Assembly: GCF_002205675.1 (NCBI RefSeq)
Contig: NZ_NISK01000004.1
Coordinates: 124,001-188,000, forward strand
Source: Sphingopyxis bauzanensis
Lineage (GTDB): Bacteria > Pseudomonadota > Alphaproteobacteria > Sphingomonadales > Sphingomonadaceae
Length of the DNA stretch: 64,000 nt
Direction: 5' to 3'
Within the stretch, counting starts at the first letter, position 1, and each line of letters starts with the position of its first letter. The notes under the pieces are model-generated. The model made no database searches. It saw only the letters and a list, made by a program, of their open reading frames with translations, and had not been told where the DNA came from. Below, in pieces: positions 1 through 7,295 of the stretch. The position numbers and the translations under genes are program-made.

Positions 1-246
1 CCCGCAGCGCCATGGGTTACCGGCTTCACCGACTGGATCGCCGATCGCATGGCAGCGGGCGCGGTCGACGACGTCCTGCATAGCGTCGAACGCGCCCCGC
101 ACGGCGCCGACAACCACCCGACTCCCGACCATATCCTCCCGCTTTACGTCGCGATGGGCGCGGGTGGGACGCCGCTCCGCGCCGAGCGGTTGCACCACAG
201 CACGACCTATGGTCTGCTTGCGATGGACGTTTACGCTTTCGACTGA
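1..246 (+). CDS. DODA-type extradiol aromatic ring-opening dioxygenase, 3' end only
   Basis: This is the C-terminal part of a LigB/DODA-family protein; the start lies upstream of the window and the frame is open from base 1 to a TGA at 244. The visible 81 residues carry the family signature HPTPDHILPL (a His-rich segment preceding the last core strands) followed by a G-A-G-G turn and a short tail ending ERLHHSTTYG...MDVYAF, typical of bacterial 4,5-DOPA dioxygenase-like (YgiD) proteins. These are cytosolic, metal-dependent ring-cleaving enzymes, but the physiological substrate is usually unknown. Because the N-terminal metal ligands are outside the window, activity cannot be judged. It lies 24 bases upstream of the pseudouridine synthase gene and may be cotranscribed with it. 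Confidence 0.82.
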   Translation, partial: PAAPWVTGFTDWIADRMAAGAVDDVLHSVERAPHGADNHPTPDHILPLYVAMGAGGTPLRAERLHHSTTYGLLAMDVYAFD

Positions 247-270
247 ACGCCAGCCCGCCTATAGCGCGCC

Positions 271-954
271 ATGCTCCTTTCAGACCGTGTCCTGTTCCTC
301 GATGGCGAGGCCCTTGTTATCGACAAGCCCGCTGGCCTGCCCGTCGACGCCCCGCGCGACGGCAGCATCAGCCTTGAGAATCATCTCGACCTGCTCAAAT
401 TTGGTTTCAAGCGCTGGCCGCTCGCGGTCCACCGGCTCGACCGCGACACGTCGGGCTGCCTGCTGTTGGCGCGCAATCCCAAGGCGCATGGTCGCTTCAC
501 CCGCGCGTTCGAGGACCGCGAGGTCGAAAAACAGTATCTGGCGATCGTCGATGGTGTGCCGGAGGCCGACAGCGGCACGATCAACCTGCCGCTGAGCAAG
601 GTATCGACCGCCGAGGAGGGCTGGCGCATGGTCGGCGACCCGAAAGGCAAGCCGTCGATTTCGCATTGGGAAAGGCTGGCGGTCGTGGGCGAGCGGAGTT
701 TGCTGCGCTTTCGCCCCGAAACCGGCCGCACGCACCAGATCCGCGTCCATGCGCTCGAAGGGCTCGGCTTCGCACTTGTCGGTGATCCGGTTTACGGGCG
801 CGGCGGCACCAAGACCCGCACCTTGCTCCACGCCGAACGGCTAGTGGTAAAACGTGACGTCAAGCCGTCAGTATTCGCCGAAGCGCCCTTTCCCGACAGC
901 TTCATCGCGCTGGGCTTTACCGCGCCGGAGGGAGCCGCCCCGACCGGTGGCTGA
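271..954 (+). CDS. RluA-family RNA pseudouridine synthase
   Basis: The 227-residue protein is a pseudouridine synthase of the RluA/RsuA superfamily, isomerising uridines in rRNA or tRNA. The catalytic motif HRLDRDTSG is at residues 54-62, with Asp57 as the expected nucleophile, and the C-terminal RPETGRTHQIR and LVGDPVYG motifs are present. There is no N-terminal S4 domain, so it resembles short RluA/TruC-type enzymes; the target uridine cannot be assigned. The ATG start is followed immediately by the conserved strand (LFLDGEALVIDKPAG). Its stop overlaps the GTG start of the downstream arfB gene by 8 bases, indicating an operon of RNA/ribosome maintenance genes. Confidence 0.9.
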   Translation: MLLSDRVLFLDGEALVIDKPAGLPVDAPRDGSISLENHLDLLKFGFKRWPLAVHRLDRDTSGCLLLARNPKAHGRFTRAFEDREVEKQYLAIVDGVPEADSGTINLPLSKVSTAEEGWRMVGDPKGKPSISHWERLAVVGERSLLRFRPETGRTHQIRVHALEGLGFALVGDPVYGRGGTKTRTLLHAERLVVKRDVKPSVFAEAPFPDSFIALGFTAPEGAAPTGG

Positions 955-1348
955 CATTCCGGAAAGCGCGATTTCGGAGAAGTTTCTCGCCGGCACCGGG
1001 CCGGGCGGGCAGAATGTGAACAAGGTCGCGACCGCGTGCCAGCTGCGCGTCAACGTCTATGCGTTGGGGCTTACCCCCGATGCGTTCAACCGATTGAAAA
1101 CGCTCGCGGGCAGCCGAATGACCACCGATGGCGAACTGATCATTCTGGCACGGCGGTACCGAACCCAGGAAGGCAACCGCGCCGATGCGCGCGAGCGCCT
1201 GTCGGCGCTGATCGATGCTGCGCTGGTTCGCCCCGAACGCCGCATCAAGACCAAGCCGAGCAAGGCCGCAAAGGCGCGCCGCGTCGACAGCAAGAAGGCT
1301 CGCAGCAACGTCAAAGCCGGGCGCGGACGAGTGCGCGGCGCAGAGTAA
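947..1348 (+). CDS. arfB: Alternative ribosome-rescue factor ArfB (peptidyl-tRNA hydrolase)
   Basis: A 133-residue protein with the release-factor catalytic GGQ motif at residues 20-22 in the context GTGPGGQNVNK, followed by a lysine/arginine-rich tail (KTKPSKAAKARR...KKARSNVK). The tail is the hallmark of ArfB/YaeJ, where it enters the empty mRNA channel of a stalled ribosome while GGQ hydrolyses the peptidyl-tRNA. I place the start at GTG 947 rather than the longer upstream ATG, because GTG gives the family-typical N-terminus (ADIPESAISEKF) and is preceded by GGAGGGAG at 927-934. It overlaps the end of the pseudouridine synthase gene. Confidence 0.92.
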   Translation: MADIPESAISEKFLAGTGPGGQNVNKVATACQLRVNVYALGLTPDAFNRLKTLAGSRMTTDGELIILARRYRTQEGNRADARERLSALIDAALVRPERRIKTKPSKAAKARRVDSKKARSNVKAGRGRVRGAE

Positions 1349-1405
1349 ACGGCATATTTACATTCGGGCGCTAGGGCCATCCGCGACAAGCGAGCGGAGC
1401 GATAT

Positions 1406-1579
1406 ATGGGCGAAATCGTGAAATCGGTTTTGATGGGGCTCGGCTGCCTCAGCATCATGGGCTTTGTCGGCTGCAGCATGATGGGCGCCGGGGTGATGGT
1501 CGCCGCCGACCGCGCCGTCGACGCCGCGCGCGACGACCAACGCTCTGAAAATGGACAAAAATCGCCGTGGGACAAATAG
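1406..1579 (+). CDS. Small hydrophobic protein, hypothetical
   Basis: A 57-codon frame starting at ATG 1406 with a purine-rich stretch (GCGGAGC) just upstream. The product begins with a short charged segment, then a hydrophobic stretch of about 25 residues rich in Gly, Met and Cys (LMGLGCLSIMGFVGCSMMGA), and ends in a charged polar tail (DRAVDAARDDQRSENGQKS). This resembles a single-pass membrane microprotein. I do not recognise a family. It fills the gap between arfB and the SRAP-like gene in the same direction. Support comes only from composition and position. Confidence 0.45.
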   Translation: MGEIVKSVLMGLGCLSIMGFVGCSMMGAGVMVAADRAVDAARDDQRSENGQKSPWDK

Positions 1580-1630
1580 CCACACGAACCGCCAATTGAC
1601 AGACGCTTGGCGTATCGCGATCGCGGTGCG

Positions 1631-2221
1631 ATGACCAGCCTTTACCGTCTCGACGCCCCCGCAGCCGCAATCGCCACGGCCTTTGGCGCCGACGCGGGCG
1701 CCGATCCATGGTCCGGAGATTATGTCGCCCCCGGCCGCCCCGCACCGGTGGTGGTCAGCGACGGTCGCGGCGGCGCGCGCCGGTTTCTGCGCCCGAAACT
1801 TTGGGGCGTGCCGCCACCGCCGCGCGGCGATCGCCCCGTGACCCACGTCCGCAACCTGCAAAGCCCGTTCTGGATCGGGACGCTGCGCCACGCCGAATTG
1901 CGCTGCCTGATCCCCGCCACCGCCTTTTCCATTTGGTCGGGGCCGGAGGGTGCGCGGCGCCAGCACTGGTTTTCGGTGCCGTCACTCCCAATCTTCGCTT
2001 TTGCCGGGATTCACCGCCAGGACGAGGATTGGTCCTGTTTTGCGATGCTTGCCACCGACCCCAACCGGCCGGTCGGTCGCTATCAGCCGCACGCAATGCC
2101 GGTGATCCTGCACCCCGACCAGCATGCCGCCTGGCTCAGCGGCGAATGGCGCGACGCGGTGGCGCTCGCCGCCCCCTTTCCCGACCAGTTGATGACGGTC
2201 AGCGACACCCCGCCGATGTAG
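1631..2221 (+). CDS. SRAP (YedK/HMCES)-family protein lacking catalytic residues
   Basis: The 196-residue protein matches the SOS-response-associated peptidase fold: a THVRNLQSPFW block with the conserved Asn at about residue 75, the RCLIPATAF block, an FAFAG strand and a PHAMPVIL block with the conserved His at about 154. Active members crosslink to abasic sites in single-stranded DNA through Cys2 and use a Glu in the F-x-E-W motif. Here the protein begins MTSLYRL, so residue 2 is Thr, and the motif reads AFSIW with Ile in place of Glu. ATG 1631 is chosen because SLYRL is the usual N-terminal strand; an upstream ATG at 1607 would only prepend eight residues and still place no Cys after the initiator. 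The product is therefore probably a non-catalytic paralogue. Confidence 0.8.
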   Translation: MTSLYRLDAPAAAIATAFGADAGADPWSGDYVAPGRPAPVVVSDGRGGARRFLRPKLWGVPPPPRGDRPVTHVRNLQSPFWIGTLRHAELRCLIPATAFSIWSGPEGARRQHWFSVPSLPIFAFAGIHRQDEDWSCFAMLATDPNRPVGRYQPHAMPVILHPDQHAAWLSGEWRDAVALAAPFPDQLMTVSDTPPM

Positions 2222-2309
2222 GCGAAATTCACCATGTCTCTTCACTTCGAGGTAACCACCGGCACGTTAAAAGCGTGGGAATGACCATATAAGAACTGGG
2301 ACCAAAGCA

Positions 2310-2639
2310 GTGTTGGGCAATTTCGTCATCGAAACCAAACGACCCGCCGTCACCGGCCGCCGCGCCGAGCGCGCTCCGGTGAAGGGGCGCGCGCGCTATC
2401 GCGAACCGGGGCTGAACCCCTTTGATGTCGAATTGTTCGACCTGTCATCGACCGGATTTCGCATGGTGACCTTTTTCCGCCCGAAGATCGGCAAGCATAT
2501 CTGGGTCAACCTGCCGGGGTTGCAGCCGCTCGAGGCGGTCGTCCGCCGCGCCGACGGCAACAGCTATGGGTGCGAGTTCGTCGACCCGCTGCACCCGTCG
2601 GTGGCGAAACATTTGCAGGTGAAGCTGCGCCAGAGCTGA
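2310..2639 (+). CDS. PilZ domain protein
   Basis: A 109-residue single-domain PilZ protein, a cytosolic cyclic-di-GMP-binding module. The N-terminal basic motif (RRAERAPVKGRARYR, around residues 17-31) and the DLSSTGFRM motif (D/N-x-S-x-x-G type, about residue 45) supply the two conserved c-di-GMP contact regions, followed by beta strands ending GCEFVDPLHP. The start is ambiguous between GTG 2310 and TTG 2313. It stands alone after an 88-base gap. A GGDEF-EAL protein that could make or degrade the ligand is encoded about 10 kb away, but a functional link is only inference. Confidence 0.85.
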   Translation: MLGNFVIETKRPAVTGRRAERAPVKGRARYREPGLNPFDVELFDLSSTGFRMVTFFRPKIGKHIWVNLPGLQPLEAVVRRADGNSYGCEFVDPLHPSVAKHLQVKLRQS

Positions 2640-2642
2640 AAA

Positions 2643-2776
2643 ATCCTCCCTGTGCCGTAGCCGTGCGGAGGGGGACCGCCGCCGCAGGCGGTGTTGGAGG
2701 GGCGGCTCCCTAGCGTCATGGCCCTCCGTCAGCGCTTCGCGCTGCCACCACCCCATCGCTGCGCGACAGGGAGGAT
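2643..2776. repeat. Intergenic hairpin repeat, family A copy 1
   Basis: A paired-hairpin repeat bounded by ATCCTCCC and its complement GGGAGGAT, with internal GCGGTG...CGGAGG-type palindromic arms. The same end pairs occur at 8764-8878, 18667-18697, 54516-54648 and 63000-63136. It lies between the convergent PilZ and EVE genes and its last base touches the EVE stop codon. It may help transcription end or stabilise 3' ends. Confidence 0.8.
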
Positions 2777-3201
2777 CAGCGCTCCGCCGTCTCCGACTTC
2801 TTCAAGATATGCTTCCACTCCTCGGGCGTCACCCGCCCGACCGACAGCCGCGACTGACGGATCAATTCCATGTCGGCGAGTTTGGGATCGTCCTTGATCG
2901 CCGCCAGCGTCACCGGATGGTTGAGCGCGCGGACCGGTTCGACGCGCACCACGACCCACGGCGACCCTTCGTCGGCGGTCGGATCGGGAAATGAGGTTTC
3001 GGTCACACGCATGATCCCCACGCATTCCTTGCCGATATTGCTGTGATAAAACAACGCCTCGTCACCGACCTGCATCGCTTTCAGATTGAGCTTCGCGGTA
3101 TGATTTCGCACCCCGTCCCAGATGCCGGTGCCTTCGCGCACGAGCTGCTCCCACGGATAGGCGTCTGGTTCGGATTTCATCAGCCAATATGATTTTGCCA
3201 T
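2776..3201 (-). CDS. EVE domain-containing protein
   Basis: A 141-residue protein consisting of one EVE domain, beginning MAKSYWLMKSEPDAYPWEQL, the classic start of the thymocyte nuclear protein 1/EVE family. Further family features are WDGVRNHTAKLNL, GDEALFYHSN and FPDPTADEGSPWVVVRVEPV. EVE domains have a PUA-like fold and are thought to bind modified bases in DNA or RNA; the specific ligand is unknown. It is a monocistronic minus-strand gene that ends inside a family A repeat and faces the 2OG oxygenase gene divergently. Confidence 0.9.
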   Translation of the reverse strand: MAKSYWLMKSEPDAYPWEQLVREGTGIWDGVRNHTAKLNLKAMQVGDEALFYHSNIGKECVGIMRVTETSFPDPTADEGSPWVVVRVEPVRALNHPVTLAAIKDDPKLADMELIRQSRLSVGRVTPEEWKHILKKSETAER

Positions 3202-3325
3202 GTGGCTCTCTTAGCAAGCATCGGCGGTTTGAAAAGAGCGAGCCTCTTTCCCTGCCCCGCCGACACCCCTACATGCGGAAACAGAGTCGCGGCGGCGTAC
3301 GCCCCGCCCCAAATTGGATGATGAT

Positions 3326-4255
3326 ATGACCGCCGCTGTTCCGACCATTTCGATGTCGCTGCCCGCCGACCAGTTCGCCAAGGACTTTGGCGCGTCCTTC
3401 GAACGCTTCGGCTTCGCGATGATCACCGATCATGGCATCGACCCAGCGCTGATCGACGACGCCTGGGCGAAGGCAAAGGATTTCTTTGCGCTGCCCGAGG
3501 AGGTCAAGCGCGCCTATCACATCCCCGGCGGCGGGGGGGCGCGCGGTTACACCCCGTTCGGGACCGAGATCGCCAAGGGCGCCAAGGAAGTCGACCTCAA
3601 GGAATTCTGGCACGTCGGCCGCGACCTGCCCGCGGGGCACCGCCTCGCCGCGCAGCAGCCGAACAATGTCTGGCCCGCCGAGATCGAGGGCTTCCGCGCC
3701 GTTTACGACAAACTCTTCGCCGAATTCGACCGCGTCGGCCGCCAATTGCTGTCGGGCATCGCGCGCTACCTTGGCCTCGCACCCGATTTCTTCGACGACA
3801 CGGTGCTCGACGGCAACAGCGTGATGCGCCTGCTCCACTATCCGCCGGTCGAAGCGCCCGCAAAAGGCATCCGCGCCGAGGCGCATGAGGATATCAACAC
3901 GATTACGCTGCTCTTGGGCGCTGAAGAAGCCGGGCTCGAAATCCTCGACAAGGACGGCAGCTGGCTCCCGGTCAGCCCGCCGCGGGGTGCGATGGCGGTA
4001 AATGTCGGCGACATGCTGCAACGGCTGACCAACAACAAACTCCCCTCAACCACACACCGCGTCCGCAACCCCGACGCCGGACGCGCGAGCGTGGCGCGCT
4101 ATTCGATGCCCTTTTTCCTGCACTTCCGCTCGGACTATCCGATTGAGACGCTGGAGAGCTGCATCGGTGACGCGCATCCGAACCTGTATCCGATGTCGAT
4201 TACGGCGGACGAGTATCTGCAGGAGCGGCTGCGCGAAATTGGGTTGAAGAAGTAG
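3326..4255 (+). CDS. Isopenicillin-N-synthase-family 2-oxoglutarate/Fe(II) oxygenase
   Basis: The 309-residue protein has the DIOX_N region (FGFAMITDHGI, residues 28-38) and a C-terminal 2OG-Fe(II) oxygenase fold. The iron ligands are His187 and Asp189 in AHEDIN and His244 in STTHRV; RAS (253-255) would bind the 2-oxoglutarate carboxylate. Substrate is not evident. I start at ATG 3326; a TTG at 3314 would add only MDDD. Its TAG stop is immediately followed by the ATG of the alpha/beta hydrolase, implying cotranscription and possible coupling of oxidation and hydrolysis, which is inference only. Confidence 0.88.
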   Translation: MTAAVPTISMSLPADQFAKDFGASFERFGFAMITDHGIDPALIDDAWAKAKDFFALPEEVKRAYHIPGGGGARGYTPFGTEIAKGAKEVDLKEFWHVGRDLPAGHRLAAQQPNNVWPAEIEGFRAVYDKLFAEFDRVGRQLLSGIARYLGLAPDFFDDTVLDGNSVMRLLHYPPVEAPAKGIRAEAHEDINTITLLLGAEEAGLEILDKDGSWLPVSPPRGAMAVNVGDMLQRLTNNKLPSTTHRVRNPDAGRASVARYSMPFFLHFRSDYPIETLESCIGDAHPNLYPMSITADEYLQERLREIGLKK

Positions 4256-5326
4256 ATGCGCACGTCCGCTCGCTTGTTAGCGCTCGTCGCGAGCCTTGAG
4301 TCGCTCCAACCCGCAGCGGCAGCGGACAAGGCCGTCACCCTGCCGTGGAGCGCGCCTGCAACCACGCAGGTCGTGGTCGAGGATCGCAAATTCACCAGCG
4401 GCGATGCCCAGCTTGCGGGAACGCTCTACATGCCCGCCAGCCGTAGGCCGGTCACGGCGATCGTCGTGACGCACAGCGCATCGTCGCCGCTGCGTACCGC
4501 CTCGCTCTACGATCATCTCAAAACGATCCTCCCCGCGCTCGGCATTGCTGTGTTTGTTTATGACCGGCGCGGATCGGGCGAGTCGGGAACGCAAAATGCC
4601 GGGGGCAATTTCACGATCCTTGCCGACGATGCGATCGCCGCCGTCCTGCATCTCAAAAACGATCCGCGCATCGATCCCCGGCGCATCGGTACTTGGGGTC
4701 TGAGCCAGGGCGGCTGGATCTCGCCGCTCGCTGCGTCGCGAAGCCGCGACATCGCGTTTGTCATCGCGGTGTCGGCGCCGGTCGTCACCGCCGACGTCCA
4801 GATGATCTTTTCCTCAACGAACCATTTGAAAGCCAATGGCTATTCGCAGGCCGACATCGATCAGATGGTTGCGGCGCGCAAGGCGGTCGACAATTATATG
4901 CGCGGCACAGTCAGCCGCGCCGATGCCCAAGAGAAGCTGGATGGGATCAAGACCAAGCCCTGGTTCAAATATCTCTATATGGGCGAAACCTTCCGTGACC
5001 GCGAAGTCTCCGGCTGGCGCAAGGAAATCGAGAATGATCCGCTAAAGAATTTGGAAGCCGTGACGGTGCCGACGCTCGTCCTCTACGGCGCCGACGACGC
5101 CGTCGTGCCGGTCGCCGATTCGGCGCAGCGGCTGAACATCGTGGCATCGCGCATGCCAAAAGTGCAGGTCCATGTGATCGCCGGAGCTGACCATGCAATG
5201 GAAATGTCGGCCGACCTCAAAACCTCGCTAGACCCGAAGAACGACGGCACCGAACAGCCCGATTCGCCTGAATATTTTGCGCTATTGTCGAGCTGGCTCG
5301 CCGCGCAGCGGTTAGTAGGAAGCTGA
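4256..5326 (+). CDS. Secreted alpha/beta hydrolase
   Basis: A 356-residue serine hydrolase with an N-terminal hydrophobic leader ending PAAAADKA, suggesting export to the periplasm. The nucleophile elbow GLSQGGW places Ser at residue 150; Asp280 or Asp281 (LYGADD) and His313 (GADHAM) complete the triad. A VTHSASSP block about residue 72 matches the oxyanion-loop position. The fold resembles bacterial dienelactone-hydrolase/peptidase-S9-like esterases of unknown substrate. The start codon abuts the preceding oxygenase stop with no gap. The last 15 bases overlap, tail to tail, the gene on the opposite strand. Confidence 0.85.
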   Translation: MRTSARLLALVASLESLQPAAAADKAVTLPWSAPATTQVVVEDRKFTSGDAQLAGTLYMPASRRPVTAIVVTHSASSPLRTASLYDHLKTILPALGIAVFVYDRRGSGESGTQNAGGNFTILADDAIAAVLHLKNDPRIDPRRIGTWGLSQGGWISPLAASRSRDIAFVIAVSAPVVTADVQMIFSSTNHLKANGYSQADIDQMVAARKAVDNYMRGTVSRADAQEKLDGIKTKPWFKYLYMGETFRDREVSGWRKEIENDPLKNLEAVTVPTLVLYGADDAVVPVADSAQRLNIVASRMPKVQVHVIAGADHAMEMSADLKTSLDPKNDGTEQPDSPEYFALLSSWLAAQRLVGS

Positions 5327-5740
5327 CGGGCCGACCCTACCGCCCGACCAATAATCAAACACCGCGTGCTGCTGCTCGCGAATAAACCGCGCCGCCGCGT
5401 GGCCCTCCCACGGGCCGTCATAGCCGAGCAGCAGCGCCGTCCCGCCGACCCACCAGCCCTGCCCCGGCAACCGGTCGCTTTCGCGCACCACCAGCACCGC
5501 GAGGTCGGGTTCGCCGTCGAGCGCGCAAAGCCGATCGACCTCGGCCAAGGTCTTGCACACGGCGCGCATCTTGGGCCGGGTGAAGCGGAATCCCAGGTCG
5601 CCGAGCAGTTCGGAATAGCTGACCGCGCGCCCTTCGCGCGCGGCTTCGGTCAAGATCGCGCGGATGCGCGGGGCGTCGCCGAGCGCGCTGGCGTCGGCGG
5701 CCAGCGCCGCGCCGCCTATGCCTTGGTCTTTGGCGGCCAT
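5312..5740 (-). CDS. Conserved hypothetical protein, possible winged-helix-like
   Basis: A 142-residue protein that I do not recognise. The central part (GRAVSYSELLGDLGFRFTRP) looks like a helix-turn-helix or winged-helix segment, followed by a CALDGEPDLAVLVV strand and a conserved-looking GQGWWVG loop. No transmembrane segment or signal peptide is visible. The gene is third in a minus-strand operon: its start overlaps the end of the DUF1295 gene by 25 bases. Its stop runs 15 bases into the end of the convergent hydrolase gene. A shorter start would remove the upstream overlap but none is clearly better. Confidence 0.7.
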   Translation of the reverse strand: MAAKDQGIGGAALAADASALGDAPRIRAILTEAAREGRAVSYSELLGDLGFRFTRPKMRAVCKTLAEVDRLCALDGEPDLAVLVVRESDRLPGQGWWVGGTALLLGYDGPWEGHAAARFIREQQHAVFDYWSGGRVGPSASY

Positions 5741-6534
5741 GGGATGAATCCGGACGTACGCTTGACATAGGCGGCATAGTCGGGCCGCGTCTTGTGCAGC
5801 CCCTTTTCGAGCAGCGCCTTACCCGACCATTTGGTGAGGGTGAAGGTCAGGAAGACCGGCCCGATCACGCTGGCCAACGCGACCCACGGCCCGATATCGG
5901 CGGCGATCAGCCACAATCCCCACCAGGTCAGCGCGTCGCCGAAATAATTGGGATGGCGGGTGTAGTGCCACAGTCCGGTGTCGAGCACCTGCCCCTTGTT
6001 CGCCGGATTTTTGCGAAACGCGTCGAGCTGCGCATCGCCGATCGTCTCGAACGCAATCCCGATCAGAGCCGCGATCACGCCGATGATCGCGAGGATACCG
6101 ACGCCGTCCGCCGCCGCGCGACCGCTGGCCCAGATGCCGATCTGCGCCGGCAAGCAGGTGATGAACAGCAAGGGCGCCTGCGTCAGGAACACGGTGAGCA
6201 GCGCCGTCTTGCCCCAACTCCATTTCTTCGTTTCCATCGTCCGCAACAGGATTTTAGCGTAGCGCGGATCTTCGCCATGCTTGACCCAGCGCAGCCCCAG
6301 ATGGATCGCGAGCCGCAGCCCCCACAGGCTGGTCAGCCCGAGCAGCAGCTTGGCGTGCAACGCGTCCGATCCTGCCTGCCATGCCGCGCCCCATGCGAGC
6401 AGCACCATGCCAAACGCCCAGAAGGCGTCGATGAACGACACGTCGCGGATCGCCACCGAAATCGCCCACAGGATCAGGATCACCCCCAGCAATCCGGCGA
6501 AATTGAGCGCCAGCAGCATCAGCGGGTCGGTCAT
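5716..6534 (-). CDS. DUF1295 / steroid 5-alpha-reductase-like membrane protein
   Basis: A 272-residue polytopic membrane protein with roughly six to seven hydrophobic segments. Near the C-terminus is HYTRHPNYFGDALTWWGLWL, the conserved cofactor-side motif of the DUF1295 and steroid-reductase/isoprenylcysteine methyltransferase superfamily, followed by a YAAYVKRTSGFIPWPP tail. These proteins are often inferred to be NADPH-dependent reductases of membrane lipids, but substrate is unknown. The start is the ATG at 6534, which overlaps the TGA of the upstream acyltransferase (ATGA), so translation is probably coupled. Confidence 0.85.
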   Translation of the reverse strand: MTDPLMLLALNFAGLLGVILILWAISVAIRDVSFIDAFWAFGMVLLAWGAAWQAGSDALHAKLLLGLTSLWGLRLAIHLGLRWVKHGEDPRYAKILLRTMETKKWSWGKTALLTVFLTQAPLLFITCLPAQIGIWASGRAAADGVGILAIIGVIAALIGIAFETIGDAQLDAFRKNPANKGQVLDTGLWHYTRHPNYFGDALTWWGLWLIAADIGPWVALASVIGPVFLTFTLTKWSGKALLEKGLHKTRPDYAAYVKRTSGFIPWPPKTKA

Positions 6535-7169
6535 GCGCGCATCTCCATCTCGTCCGGGCCGTCGTCGCCGACGATATCGTCGATCGAACGCACCGCGCGC
6601 TCGGGGATTTTGGGGATGCAGGTGCGATACACCTCGAGCACCTTCATCATATCCGCGCGAAAATCGCCGCTGGGCCAGATCAGCGGGCCGAGCCCGCCCG
6701 TCTTGGTCCCGTAATCCATAAAGCCGACGACCATCGGCACCTTGGCCGCCAGCGCGATCTGATAAAATCCGGTGCGCCATTTCGTGGTTTTGCCGCGCGT
6801 CCCCTCGGGTGCGACGGTCAGCATGAATTCGGCGCGGCGCGCGAACTCGGCGACCATCTGCTCGACCACATTGCCGCCGCCGCGGCGATCGACCGGCACG
6901 CCGCCCATCTGTTTCATGAAGCCGCCGAGCGGCCAGCGGAACAGCGACAATTTGCCCATGAAATGCGCGCGCAACCCCAGGTCGGCGGTGAGCCCAAGGA
7001 AATTGACGAAGTCCCAGTTGCTGGTGTGCGGCGCCGCGATCAGGATGAAACGCCGCGGTTCGGGCACCTGTCCCAAAGCCTGCCAGCCGCGCGCCCGGTA
7101 CATCTCCAGCAGCAATCGCCGCACCATCCGTGCCACCGGCCCTGGTGGAACATCGCTAATCGTCGTCAC
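6531..7169 (-). CDS. 1-acyl-glycerol-3-phosphate acyltransferase-like protein
   Basis: A 212-residue lysophospholipid acyltransferase-family protein. Motif I, HTSNWD (H-x4-D, residues 48-53), and motif III, PEGTRGK at about residue 120, are intact. It lacks a strong N-terminal membrane helix. I choose GTG 7169, preceded by AGAGGAGAG, because the frame extends far upstream only as an antisense shadow of the M20 peptidase gene. It is first in a three-gene operon with the DUF1295 protein and a hypothetical protein, suggesting a membrane-lipid modification role. Confidence 0.87.
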   Translation of the reverse strand: MTTISDVPPGPVARMVRRLLLEMYRARGWQALGQVPEPRRFILIAAPHTSNWDFVNFLGLTADLGLRAHFMGKLSLFRWPLGGFMKQMGGVPVDRRGGGNVVEQMVAEFARRAEFMLTVAPEGTRGKTTKWRTGFYQIALAAKVPMVVGFMDYGTKTGGLGPLIWPSGDFRADMMKVLEVYRTCIPKIPERAVRSIDDIVGDDGPDEMEMRA

Positions 7170-7295
7170 GCGCTCTCCTCTACCCGGCGCACGGCTTGCG
7201 CGAAAGCGCGGGGCTTCGCAAGGGGGCGCGATGACGGGTTGCGGCCCGCAGCGCTTTCTGCTCCCTTCGCAAGACGATGCGGGGAAGGAAATTCG

